NCBI GenBank assembly: GCA_003554565.1
Contig: PWGR01000109.1
Location: 1-14,675 of the forward strand
From: Clostridia bacterium
GTDB lineage: Bacteria > Bacillota > Sulfobacillia > SLMV01
Reading direction: 5' to 3'
Length of the DNA stretch: 14,675 nucleotides
The notes under the pieces are model-generated. The model did not search any database. It was not told the origin of the DNA and worked only from the letters and a program-made list of their open reading frames with translations. Within the stretch, counting starts at the first letter, position 1; every line of letters begins with the position of its first letter. Position numbers and translations under genes: made by a program. Positions 7,536 to 14,380 of this stretch are shown piece after piece.

Positions 7536-10208
7536 CTACGCAGGTTCCACGCGAACCGCGCATACCTTGAGCTCAGGGATCTTTGACGCAGGATCCAGCT
7601 CCGTGTTTGTCAGTACGTTCGCACAGGCCTCCGCGAAGTGAAACGTCATGAAGACCGTACCCTCCTTAATCTGGGGAGCAGGTTTAACTTCGACCGTTAC
7701 CTCGCCCCTCCTCGAGATCACCCTTGCGGTGTCCCCCGCATTGAGGCCCAAGTTCTCCGCATCTACCGGGTTCATCAAGATCCGTTCCCGGTCGTGGAGG
7801 GCATTCAGACCCCGGCTTCTTCTGGTCATCGTGCCCGTATGAAAGTGGTAGAGCACCCTTCCGGTCGTGAAGATCAGCGGATAATTCTCATCGGGTGTCT
7901 CCTGGGGTGGTCCATAGACTATGGGGCTAAACTTGGCCCTGCCTCCCTCCCGCAGGAAACGCTCCGTGTAAAGGATCGGGGTTCCAGGGTCGGCTTCATC
8001 GGTACAGGGCCAGCACAGCCCATCCCCATTCAGCCGCTGGTACGATACCCCGGCCCAGTTGGGCACGAGGGAAGCGATCTCTTCCATGACATCCTCAGGA
8101 CCGGAGAAGTCAAAACCACTCATCCCCATTCTTCCGGCCAGGTCGCAGAGAATCTCAAGGTCACTCCGTGCTTCTCCGGGTGGATTGATGACCCCTCGAA
8201 CCCGCTGAATCCGCCGTTCCGTGTTGACAAAGGTTCCATCCTTTTCGGCAAATGAGGCGGCAGGCAGAACAACATCAGCATAGGTTGCTGTCTCAGTCAG
8301 GAAGAGGTCCTGAACAACGAGAAACTCCGTCTTCTCCAGGATCTCCTTAACTTCTCCTGTGTCAGCCTCGCTCATCGCCGGGTTCTCGCCCATGACGTAC
8401 AGGGCCTTGATATCGCCGGTACCTGCTCCCTTGAACATCTCCGTGAGTGTAAGGCCGGGCTCGCCGGAGAGCTCCACCCCGTATGCCTCTTCAAATTTCC
8501 GTCGGTTCTCCGGGGAGATCACCGACTGGTAACCGGGGAATACGTTGGGCAGGGCGCCCATGTCGCAGGCTCCCTGGACATTGTTCTGCCCCCTCAGGGG
8601 GTTGACGCCTCCCCCTCTTTTGCCCATGTTGCCGGTCAGCATGGCCAGGTTTGCCAGGGCCAGTACATTGTCGGTACCGTGGGAGTGTTGAGTGATTCCC
8701 ATAGCATACAGGATGGTGGAGGGTGTATTCTCTGCATAGATTCGGGCAGCCTGGATGATCTTCTCCTTCGGAACTGCCGTGATGTCGGCCAGCTCATCGA
8801 GGCAAACCGATTCCAGGGCCTCTATGTACTCGTCAAATTCCTCGCATCTGTCGGCAACAAAAGCGTCATCGTACAGCTTCTCCTGCACAATGACCTTGGC
8901 CATGGCCAGGAGCAGGGCCGAATTGGTTCCGGGAAGCAGTTGCAGGTGAACATCTGCCTGTTCGGCCAAGGGAATGGACCTGGGATCGGCCACGATCAGG
9001 GCTGCTCCCTTCTTCCTGGCCCTTCTGACCCTGTAACCGATGACGGGATGGGTCTCCGTCGTGTTGGAACCGATGATGAAGAACGCCGCAGCCTCTTCAA
9101 TGTCCGCAATACTGTTAGTCATTGCGCCGCTGCCGAATGCTGTAGCCAGACCCGCTACCGTGGGAGCGTGACACAGACGTGCGCAGTGATCCACGTTATT
9201 GGTCCCGGCCATGCGGAACAGCTTCTGAAACAGGTAATTCTCCTCGTTCGTGCAGCGTGCAGAGCTGATACCCGCCAGTGAATCGGCACCATCCTGCTCC
9301 CGGTAGCCGCTCAGTTTGTCTGCTACCAGGTCGAGAGCTTCGTCCCAGGAGACCTCTTCAAACGCCCCATTTTTCTTGACGAGGGGGGAGGTCAGGCGCT
9401 CGGGATGGTTGATGAACTCAAAGCCATAGCGCCCCTTCACGCACAGCTCTCCGTGGTTCACCGGGTGGTCCCTCGTACCCCGTACGCTGACAACCTCTTC
9501 ACCCCGTACTCCGAGGGTTACTCCGCAGCCAACTCCGCAGTACGGGCAGGTGCTTTTCACCTCGCGTTCTGCAATGCTCTGGTCCTTCACGGCAAGCGCA
9601 CCTGTCGGACACCGTTCCACGCACTCACCACAGGATTCACACCTGGAATCATAGATTGGTTTGTTGCCCAGGACGCTGACAGAAGTTTCGTAACCCCTGA
9701 AGGCGAAGTCTATGGCGCCGACACCGTTAATTTCCTCACAGGCCCGAATGCATATGCCGCACATGATGCACTTTGTCTGGTCGCGATAGAAGAACGGGTT
9801 GCTGTCATCTACGGGTTCATCCTTCACGAAGCGGCGCATGCTCTGCATTCGCTCCGGGGTGACCCCCACGAAGGCTGATACTTCCTGGAGCTTGCAGTTG
9901 TTGTTTTTGTCACAGGTCTGACAGTCCTGATTGTGATTGGCCAGGATCAATTCCACGTTGCTGAGTCGCACCTGACGGACTTCCGGCGAATCGGTACGGA
10001 CAACCATACCTTCCTCGACGGGGGCACGACATGCTGTTACCAACGAACCGTCCGCCTCGACCATACAGACACGACAGGCGCCAAAGGTAGAGAGATCTTC
10101 ATGGTGACAGAGGGTGGGAATGTATATGCCTGCCTTCTCTGCAGCCTCGAAAACAGTCATACCCTCTTTGGCCATAACCTCTATTCCGTTAATCGTCAGT
10201 GAAAACAT
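7536..10208 (-). CDS. fdhA: NAD(P)-linked formate dehydrogenase, catalytic subunit (NuoG-like N-terminus, Cys active site)
   Basis: This 890-residue cytoplasmic protein should oxidise formate to CO2 or run in reverse. The N-terminus resembles NuoG: a [2Fe-2S] domain with Cys34, 45, 48 and 60; a His92-Cys96-Cys99-Cys105 [4Fe-4S] site; and two ferredoxin clusters at C147/150/153/157 and C190/193/196/200. The molybdopterin part begins with a [4Fe-4S] motif C221-x2-C224-x3-C228-x27-C256. The active-site motif HCARLCHAPTVAG has Cys346, not selenocysteine, followed by His347. The C-terminus is the molybdopterin dinucleotide-binding domain (TGRVLYHFHTG). The start is ATG 10208, giving FSLTINGIEV, with GAGGGG at 10219-10224; an extension to 10262 would add non-family residues and overlap the upstream gene. 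No Tat signal is present. Electrons should pass to the NuoF/NuoE-like subunits encoded upstream. The metal, Mo or W, cannot be told. Confidence 0.9.
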   Translation of the reverse strand: MFSLTINGIEVMAKEGMTVFEAAEKAGIYIPTLCHHEDLSTFGACRVCMVEADGSLVTACRAPVEEGMVVRTDSPEVRQVRLSNVELILANHNQDCQTCDKNNNCKLQEVSAFVGVTPERMQSMRRFVKDEPVDDSNPFFYRDQTKCIMCGICIRACEEINGVGAIDFAFRGYETSVSVLGNKPIYDSRCESCGECVERCPTGALAVKDQSIAEREVKSTCPYCGVGCGVTLGVRGEEVVSVRGTRDHPVNHGELCVKGRYGFEFINHPERLTSPLVKKNGAFEEVSWDEALDLVADKLSGYREQDGADSLAGISSARCTNEENYLFQKLFRMAGTNNVDHCARLCHAPTVAGLATAFGSGAMTNSIADIEEAAAFFIIGSNTTETHPVIGYRVRRARKKGAALIVADPRSIPLAEQADVHLQLLPGTNSALLLAMAKVIVQEKLYDDAFVADRCEEFDEYIEALESVCLDELADITAVPKEKIIQAARIYAENTPSTILYAMGITQHSHGTDNVLALANLAMLTGNMGKRGGGVNPLRGQNNVQGACDMGALPNVFPGYQSVISPENRRKFEEAYGVELSGEPGLTLTEMFKGAGTGDIKALYVMGENPAMSEADTGEVKEILEKTEFLVVQDLFLTETATYADVVLPAASFAEKDGTFVNTERRIQRVRGVINPPGEARSDLEILCDLAGRMGMSGFDFSGPEDVMEEIASLVPNWAGVSYQRLNGDGLCWPCTDEADPGTPILYTERFLREGGRAKFSPIVYGPPQETPDENYPLIFTTGRVLYHFHTGTMTRRSRGLNALHDRERILMNPVDAENLGLNAGDTARVISRRGEVTVEVKPAPQIKEGTVFMTFHFAEACANVLTNTELDPASKIPELKVCAVRVEPA

Positions 10209-10222
10209 CCATAACCATCCCC

Positions 10223-12118
10223 TCAGGTGACGATCGATAGGTTCTCTTGGCCCGTCACGCACTCTATAGCCCTGAAGCGATCGGGACAGCCTCTATAACA
10301 GATGCCGCACTTCGTGCACTCATCATGATCGATGCTATGGGGTTCTCTTCTGTCCCCGGTGATGGCATCCACTGGACAGGACTTCTTACAGAGACCACAG
10401 CCAGCACACTTGTCTTCATCGATTCTGTAGCGAATAAGGCTCTTGCACACCAGGGCCGGACATCTTTTGTCCCTGATGTGGGCCTCATACTCATCCCTGA
10501 AGTGATTGATCGTACTCAAGACGGGATTGGGAGCGGATTTGCCCAGGCCGCAGATGGAGGACTTGACAATGGACTCGCCAAGTTCGATAAGCAGTTCAAT
10601 GTCACCTTCCCTGCCCCTACCCTCGCAGATGTCATTGAGTATGGCCAACATCTGCTGGGTTCCCAGTCGGCAGGGAACACACTGACCGCAGGATTCTTCA
10701 AAAGTGAAATCAAGGAAGTAACGGGACACATCCACCATGCAGGTGCTGTCATCCAGCACCACCATACCCCCCGAACCCATCATGGAGCCTGCCTCATCCA
10801 GGGTATCAAAGTCCACGGATAGATCGAGCATGTCTTCCGGCAGGCAGCCCCCAGAAGGTCCTCCCGTCTGCACCGCCTTGAACTGGCGGTTGTCCGGGAT
10901 TCCGCCTCCGATCTCCCGGATGATCTTGCCCAGTTCAATCCCCATGGGAACCTCAATGAGTCCACTGCGCTCGATCTTGCCGGTGAGAGCAAAGACTGCT
11001 GTCCCGGGGCTGTCCTCCGTACCGATACTGGTAAACCAATCCGCACCGCGGTTGAGGATCTGAGGAACGACCGCAAAAGTCTTGACATTGTTCAATACGG
11101 TGGGCTTTCCCCAGAGACCCTCTTCGGTGGTCCTCGGCCTCGGCAGAGGCTGGGGCATTCCCCTGTTGCCCTCAATTGACATCACGATTGCTGTAGATTC
11201 ACCGCAGACAAAGGCTCCGGCTCCCTGGAAGATCTCCAGGTCAAAGCTGAAATTGCTTCCCAGAATGCTCTCGCCCAACAGGTTCTTCTCCTTGGCCTGG
11301 GCGATTGCTTTCTTAAGACGGGCGACCGCAAGAGGGTACTCGGCCCGGACGTAGAAGTAGCCCTTCGACGCTCCGACAGCATAGCCGGCTATGGCCATCC
11401 CCTCAATGACGGCATGCGGATCACCCTCCAGCAGCGAACGATCCATGAAGGCCCCTGGGTCTCCTTCGTCTGCATTGCAGATCACATACTTCTGGTCTGC
11501 TTCGACCCGGAGGCAGGAGTCCCACTTAATTCCGGTCGGGAAACCGGCTCCTCCGCGGCCCCTCAAGCCAGAGTTGGACACCTCTTCGATGATCTCTTCC
11601 TGCGTGCTCTCCAGGCACTTGAGGAGTCCCCTGTAGCCATCATGAACGATGTACTCATCAATGCTGTCTGGGTCAATATTGCCGCAGTTTCGCAAGATGA
11701 CCCGCTCCTGATTGCGGAAGACCGGCTCTTCTGCGATTCGGGGTATCCCCTCTGGACCCTCCTCACCATAGTAACCCAGGGCCATGTCCGCTCTGGGATC
11801 ATCCTTCAGAAGATAGCTGTCAATCAGTTCTTCGGCCCTTTCTGGAGTCATCTCACTGTAGCAGATCCTGGGCTCTCCGGGCTTGATGATGTCTACCAGG
11901 ACCTCTGCGTAACATAGGCCTACGCAGCCCACCTGTTTGACGATGGCCTGGATATCGTTCTCCTGGACATATTCAGTGATTGCATTGACGACATCCATGG
12001 ATCCTGTGGCACGACCACAGGTTGCAGAACCGACCAGGATCAGGGGCACATCCTCTTTATGGAGCTGGTCATAGGCATTCTGGGATTCCCTCCGGATCTC
12101 ATCGAATTTATGGCGCAT
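10223..12118 (-). CDS. NuoF/HymB-like flavoprotein: NAD(P)-binding subunit of the formate dehydrogenase
   Basis: This 631-residue diaphorase subunit would exchange electrons between NAD(P)(H) and the Fe-S chain of FdhA. Domains run as follows. A thioredoxin-like [2Fe-2S] domain (about 1-110) shows Cys34, Cys65 and Cys69, with no Cys five residues before Cys34. The FMN/NADH domain has GLRGRGGAGFPTG (184-196) and NADEGDPGAF (215-224). The NuoF [4Fe-4S] site is C477-x2-C480-x2-C483 plus Cys523. A C-terminal double ferredoxin has C571/574/577/581 and C601/604/607/611. The length matches HydB/HymB-type rather than respiratory NuoF, which lacks both ends. The motif CGESTA (305-310) has Ser where many relatives have Glu. 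ATG 12118 overlaps the upstream gene by 11 bases, and the stop is 14 bases before fdhA. A hydrogenase role is less likely because a formate dehydrogenase follows. Confidence 0.88.
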   Translation of the reverse strand: MRHKFDEIRRESQNAYDQLHKEDVPLILVGSATCGRATGSMDVVNAITEYVQENDIQAIVKQVGCVGLCYAEVLVDIIKPGEPRICYSEMTPERAEELIDSYLLKDDPRADMALGYYGEEGPEGIPRIAEEPVFRNQERVILRNCGNIDPDSIDEYIVHDGYRGLLKCLESTQEEIIEEVSNSGLRGRGGAGFPTGIKWDSCLRVEADQKYVICNADEGDPGAFMDRSLLEGDPHAVIEGMAIAGYAVGASKGYFYVRAEYPLAVARLKKAIAQAKEKNLLGESILGSNFSFDLEIFQGAGAFVCGESTAIVMSIEGNRGMPQPLPRPRTTEEGLWGKPTVLNNVKTFAVVPQILNRGADWFTSIGTEDSPGTAVFALTGKIERSGLIEVPMGIELGKIIREIGGGIPDNRQFKAVQTGGPSGGCLPEDMLDLSVDFDTLDEAGSMMGSGGMVVLDDSTCMVDVSRYFLDFTFEESCGQCVPCRLGTQQMLAILNDICEGRGREGDIELLIELGESIVKSSICGLGKSAPNPVLSTINHFRDEYEAHIRDKRCPALVCKSLIRYRIDEDKCAGCGLCKKSCPVDAITGDRREPHSIDHDECTKCGICYRGCPDRFRAIECVTGQENLSIVT

Positions 12119-12560
12119 GTTTTTCCAGGACCTCCTTCACCGTCTTCGCTTCCAGCCTCCCGTAGACGTCATCGTCAACCATGACCACCGGAGCAATCGC
12201 ACAGGCACCGACACAGTTGACGCGCTCCAGGCTAAACTTCTGGTCACAGGTAGTTCCCCCACACTTAACACCCAGCTCTCGCTCCATGGCATCAACAATC
12301 TGCAGACCCCCTGTTACGTGACAGGCAGTGCCGAGGCAGACCTTGATCTCATGTTCACCTCTGGGTTCGAAGTAGAACTGGGAGTAGAACGTGGCCACGC
12401 CGTAGACCTTGCTTTCAGGCATCCCTACGTAGGAAGCGATCTCTTTCATAGCCGTATCTGAAAGATGGCCCAATTCATCCTGGACAGCCTGTAGCATAGG
12501 GATCAAGTCATTTCTCTTGCCTTCAAAGGAAGCGAGTACTGTTCTGATTCGCTCTTCCAT
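12108..12560 (-). CDS. NuoE/HymA-like [2Fe-2S] subunit of the formate dehydrogenase
   Basis: This 150-residue thioredoxin-like ferredoxin has the four-cysteine pattern Cys75-x4-Cys80-x35-Cys116-x3-Cys120 (VCLGTACH and NCVGACAIAP), binding one [2Fe-2S] cluster. The N-terminal helical part (LIPMLQAVQDELGHL) and YGVATFYSQF are typical of NuoE/HydC/HymA proteins. It pairs with the NuoF-like protein to form the diaphorase module. It is the first gene of the minus-strand operon. The start is ATG 12560 with GGAGGGG at 12568-12574, and a candidate promoter lies about 70-100 bases upstream. Its last 11 bases overlap the next gene, consistent with translational coupling. No truncation is seen. Confidence 0.9.
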   Translation of the reverse strand: MEERIRTVLASFEGKRNDLIPMLQAVQDELGHLSDTAMKEIASYVGMPESKVYGVATFYSQFYFEPRGEHEIKVCLGTACHVTGGLQIVDAMERELGVKCGGTTCDQKFSLERVNCVGACAIAPVVMVDDDVYGRLEAKTVKEVLEKHAP

Positions 12561-12626
12561 GCCTCTTCCCCTCCATCTTCGATTCTGCTTGAAACGACGC
12601 TGAACCTACATGAAACTCCGACGTTA

Positions 12627-12656
12627 ACTATAATGTATTTGCTCCCTCGCCTTCAA
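12627..12656 (-). promoter_or_regulatory. Candidate sigma-70-type promoter of the formate dehydrogenase operon
   Basis: Read on the minus strand, TTGAAG (12656-12651) is followed by an 18-base spacer and TATAGT (12632-12627); TTATAG with a 17-base spacer is an equivalent reading. The start of transcription would fall near 12620, leaving a leader of about 60 bases before the NuoE-like ATG. The same DNA reads TATAAT on the plus strand (12629-12634), but no acceptable -35 box precedes it in that direction. Confidence 0.45.
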
Positions 12657-12684
12657 TAACAGTGCTTGCGCATGCACAGGCCTT

Positions 12685-12692
12685 TGTATACA
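12685..12692. promoter_or_regulatory. Palindrome TGTATACA upstream of the minus-strand promoter, possible operator
   Basis: TGTATACA is a perfect 8-base palindrome lying about 30 bases upstream of the candidate -35 box of the formate dehydrogenase operon. Its core GTATAC fits the GTMKAC half of the consensus recalled for FadR-type GntR regulators. Such short palindromes occur by chance and no regulator gene is in the window, so this is only a candidate. Confidence 0.2.
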
Positions 12693-12712
12693 GTAGTAGT
12701 TTTGTCAATCTG

Positions 12713-12894
12713 CAGGCCGGAATGTCCATGTCTGATGGGCTCCCAAAGCAAGTGACTCTCAGCCGGCCTGGCATGAAGCGGATGTATCTTTCACCTTTCC
12801 GGGGCAATTCGCTCGCGAAACGGAAGTTCAGAGGTTCTGGCCCGGTACTTACACGGCAACTGGGAAGGTATAGAGAACCTGTCGGAGGAGGTTC
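12713..12894 (+). ncRNA. Run of consecutive inverted repeats: possible structured leader RNA
   Basis: At least four stem candidates follow one another on the plus strand. CAGGCCGG (12713-12720) pairs perfectly with CCGGCCTG (12763-12770). CTTTCCG (12795-12801, one bulge) pairs with CGGAAG (12821-12826) and encloses TTCG-CTCG-CGAA (12808-12819). CCCGGT (12841-12846) pairs with ACTGGG (12859-12864, one G-T). GAACCT (12875-12880) pairs perfectly with AGGTTC (12889-12894). The last hairpin contains the ribosome binding site for the GTG at 12897. No protein-coding frame fits the stretch. It may be a cis-regulatory leader, but no known riboswitch class was recognised and no strong plus-strand promoter was found upstream; the best, TTGCGC (12666) with TACAGT (12689), is weak. 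Confidence 0.3.
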
Positions 12895-12896
12895 GG

Positions 12897-13141
12897 GTGA
12901 GTGTCATAGAGGCACAGGTGAGCACATCTGATCACCCGGAGGATGAAGTATCTGGGTGGAGCTGGATACGCTCCAGAACGAACCACATGGCTCATCTCCT
13001 GATTGCTTGGTTAATGATGAACTGGAGCGCTATATTCTGGGGTGCGATTGGGATCGCGATTGGCCGGATGAGGTGCTGGAGAGGAACTGGTGGATTCCTC
13101 TTCCTCAGTCTGTGCCGAGGGCGTGCATGAGTGGTTGCTAG
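12897..13141 (+). pseudogene. Small unknown reading frame, apparently split by a -1 frameshift near 12956
   Basis: I do not recognise this protein. A GTG at 12897 sits 5 bases after GGAGGAGG (12884-12891). Its first 20 codons (SVIEAQVSTSDHPEDEVSG) look acidic and protein-like. After about 12956 that frame turns into Trp/Met/Ile-rich sequence. The -1 frame, which opens with GTG 12956, instead reads as an acidic, Trp-rich peptide with ordinary codon use (ELERYILGCDWDRDWPDEV, then ERNWWIPLPQS) and stops at TAG 13139-13141. Joining both parts at the GGG of 12954-12956 gives about 81 residues. It may be a decayed gene, a sequencing error, or two real short frames; 12956-13141 alone would encode 61 residues. 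There is no signal peptide and no recognisable motif. It lies between the inverted-repeat region and the fdhE promoter. Confidence 0.35.
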
Positions 13142-13171
13142 CACACCAACACAGGCCGGCGGCGCATACCT

Positions 13172-13189
13172 ACCGTCAAGATGTACGGT
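13172..13189 (+). repeat. Small inverted repeat after the unknown frame
   Basis: ACCGT (13172-13176) and ACGGT (13185-13189) are perfect complements around CAAGATGT, about 30 bases after the TAG at 13141. No T-tract follows directly, so it is at best a weak terminator; it could also be a protein-binding dyad just upstream of the fdhE promoter region. Confidence 0.3.
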
Positions 13190-13232
13190 TCATCTACTAT
13201 AGTTTGACAGGGAGGACAAACGCCTCATACCC

Positions 13233-13261
13233 TTTACAAAGGACGTAGGGAAACTGATAAT
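13233..13261 (+). promoter_or_regulatory. Sigma-70-type promoter for fdhE and the exported formate dehydrogenase
   Basis: TTTACA (13233-13238), an exact 17-base spacer and GATAAT (13256-13261) differ from consensus at one position each. Transcription would begin near 13268, which rules out the GTG at 13267 as an fdhE start and leaves a leader of about 190 bases before GTG 13459. A second -35-like TTGACA at 13204-13209 has only the weak CATACC (13226-13231) downstream. Confidence 0.55.
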
Positions 13262-13458
13262 GATATGTGGTATATAGGTTTGTTCGTGATGTCACTAACT
13301 TGTATTATGTATATGGCCGTTATCATCCACTTCAATCCTGGATGCTCCGGTCGTCGAAAGTACCTCTGAACAGACTGCTGATTTGGTGGTCCGGAGGGGG
13401 TGGATACTGGGGTAGCATTTACATCAGGCGTGACACACGGACGGGAGGTTTGGTACTG
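13262..13458 (+). promoter_or_regulatory. Long 5' leader of fdhE with an inverted repeat
   Basis: This stretch between the promoter and the chosen fdhE start is open in the fdhE frame, but its translation (Tyr/Trp/Gly-rich, for example LLIWWSGGGGYWGS) does not look like FdhE. It contains CTCCGG (13345-13350) complementary to CCGGAG (13391-13396) across 40 bases. Leaders ahead of molybdoenzyme genes can hold molybdenum-cofactor riboswitches; the consensus was not recognised here, so this stays a candidate control region only. Confidence 0.35.
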
Positions 13459-14355
13459 GTGAGTCTATTTTCGAACCTGCGACGAGAGATAGAATTTTGC
13501 CGGCAGACCTATCCGGGATTCGATGACGTCGGAGACGCTATGGAATCCCTGTTTGCCGCAGCAGAAGAATTTGCTCGGGGAACTGTGACAGAGGTAGATT
13601 CGGAATACAGTGTTCCGGGTCAGCAGGAGCTCGATGCTCTGCACCGCCAGGGAAAGCCCCTCTGTCCTGATCTGCGGGTGGACAGGGAGAACTTTGAGAA
13701 AGCGGTCTCTGTCGTCTGCAACGGTGTGATAGGGATGTACCCCGCAGCCGAAGGCGCGATCAGGAGGTTTCAGGAGGACTTCCTGGCGACGGCGTTCTCG
13801 GAGTCCACGGTTCTCTTTGTCTTCGATGAAGTATCTGTCACCCGCCTGCTGAGCATTTCCTCTGACGACGATGAAACTATGGGTAGGGACCTTTCCACGC
13901 TGATTGTGTCCTTGACGCTGTTTGTTCTCTATCGAGGACAGATGGATGAGGATCTGCGGGAGCTCAACAGTCGACTCTGGGATGAGGGAATCTGCCCGGT
14001 GTGCGGGCAGAGTCCACATTACGGGCTGCTGCACAGCGAGGACGGGTCAAGGCTTCTGGAGTGCTGGATGTGCGGAACCCGCTGGTCGTTTCTCCGCCTC
14101 AAGTGTCCGCACTGCGAAAATGATGATCACAAGCACCTGGGCTATTTCACAGTGGAGTCCATGGAATTTGTCCGGGTGTACTTCTGTGAGGACTGCAACC
14201 AGTATTTCAAAGTCTTTGATCTGCAGGAGCAGGAGAAAGAAGATGCCGATCTGTTGATCCACAATTTGGCGACGCTTTCAGTAGATCTCGTGGCTGCGAG
14301 TGAGGGTTTTCGTGCCGGCTCTGGACTTCAGTGGACTGAAGGAGAAGTACATTAA
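13459..14355 (+). CDS. fdhE: Formate dehydrogenase accessory protein FdhE
   Basis: FdhE binds the large subunit of Tat-exported formate dehydrogenases in the cytoplasm and is needed for their maturation. The protein carries four CxxC pairs, the hallmark of its two rubredoxin-like metal sites: C179-C182 (CPVCG), C202-C205 (CWMCG), C216-C219 (CPHC) and C243-C246 (CEDC), numbered from GTG 13459. That start gives 298 residues, near the usual family size, and has GGGAGG at 13443-13448 ten bases upstream. TTG 13450 is a possible alternative. The frame stays open back to 13267, but a promoter at 13233-13261 and an unlike sequence argue against a 362-residue product. The N-terminal two thirds is helical with no membrane segment. 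The next gene, 25 bases downstream, encodes its presumed client. Confidence 0.87.
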   Translation: MSLFSNLRREIEFCRQTYPGFDDVGDAMESLFAAAEEFARGTVTEVDSEYSVPGQQELDALHRQGKPLCPDLRVDRENFEKAVSVVCNGVIGMYPAAEGAIRRFQEDFLATAFSESTVLFVFDEVSVTRLLSISSDDDETMGRDLSTLIVSLTLFVLYRGQMDEDLRELNSRLWDEGICPVCGQSPHYGLLHSEDGSRLLECWMCGTRWSFLRLKCPHCENDDHKHLGYFTVESMEFVRVYFCEDCNQYFKVFDLQEQEKEDADLLIHNLATLSVDLVAASEGFRAGSGLQWTEGEVH

Positions 14356-14380
14356 TTAGAAAATAGGGGGAGGTTGCCTT

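Noticed and set aside
12007..12027. TGGCACG followed by TTGCA resembling a sigma-54 promoter
   Set aside because: The gap between the two elements is too long, and it lies inside the NuoF-like coding region on the opposite strand with no gene to drive.
12629..12634. TATAAT on the plus strand as a promoter towards fdhE
   Set aside because: No acceptable -35 hexamer lies 16-18 bases upstream and there is no extended -10. The same bases serve better as the minus-strand -10 region TATAGT with TTGAAG.
12685..12708. TTGACA (minus strand, 12708-12703) with TATACA (12690-12685) as a promoter
   Set aside because: The spacer is only 12 bases, too short for a sigma-70 promoter.
12662..12931. 89-codon plus-strand frame in the divergent control region
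   Set aside because: There is no ribosome binding site at its start, its composition is not protein-like, and it spans the inverted repeats. An RNA or regulatory reading fits better.
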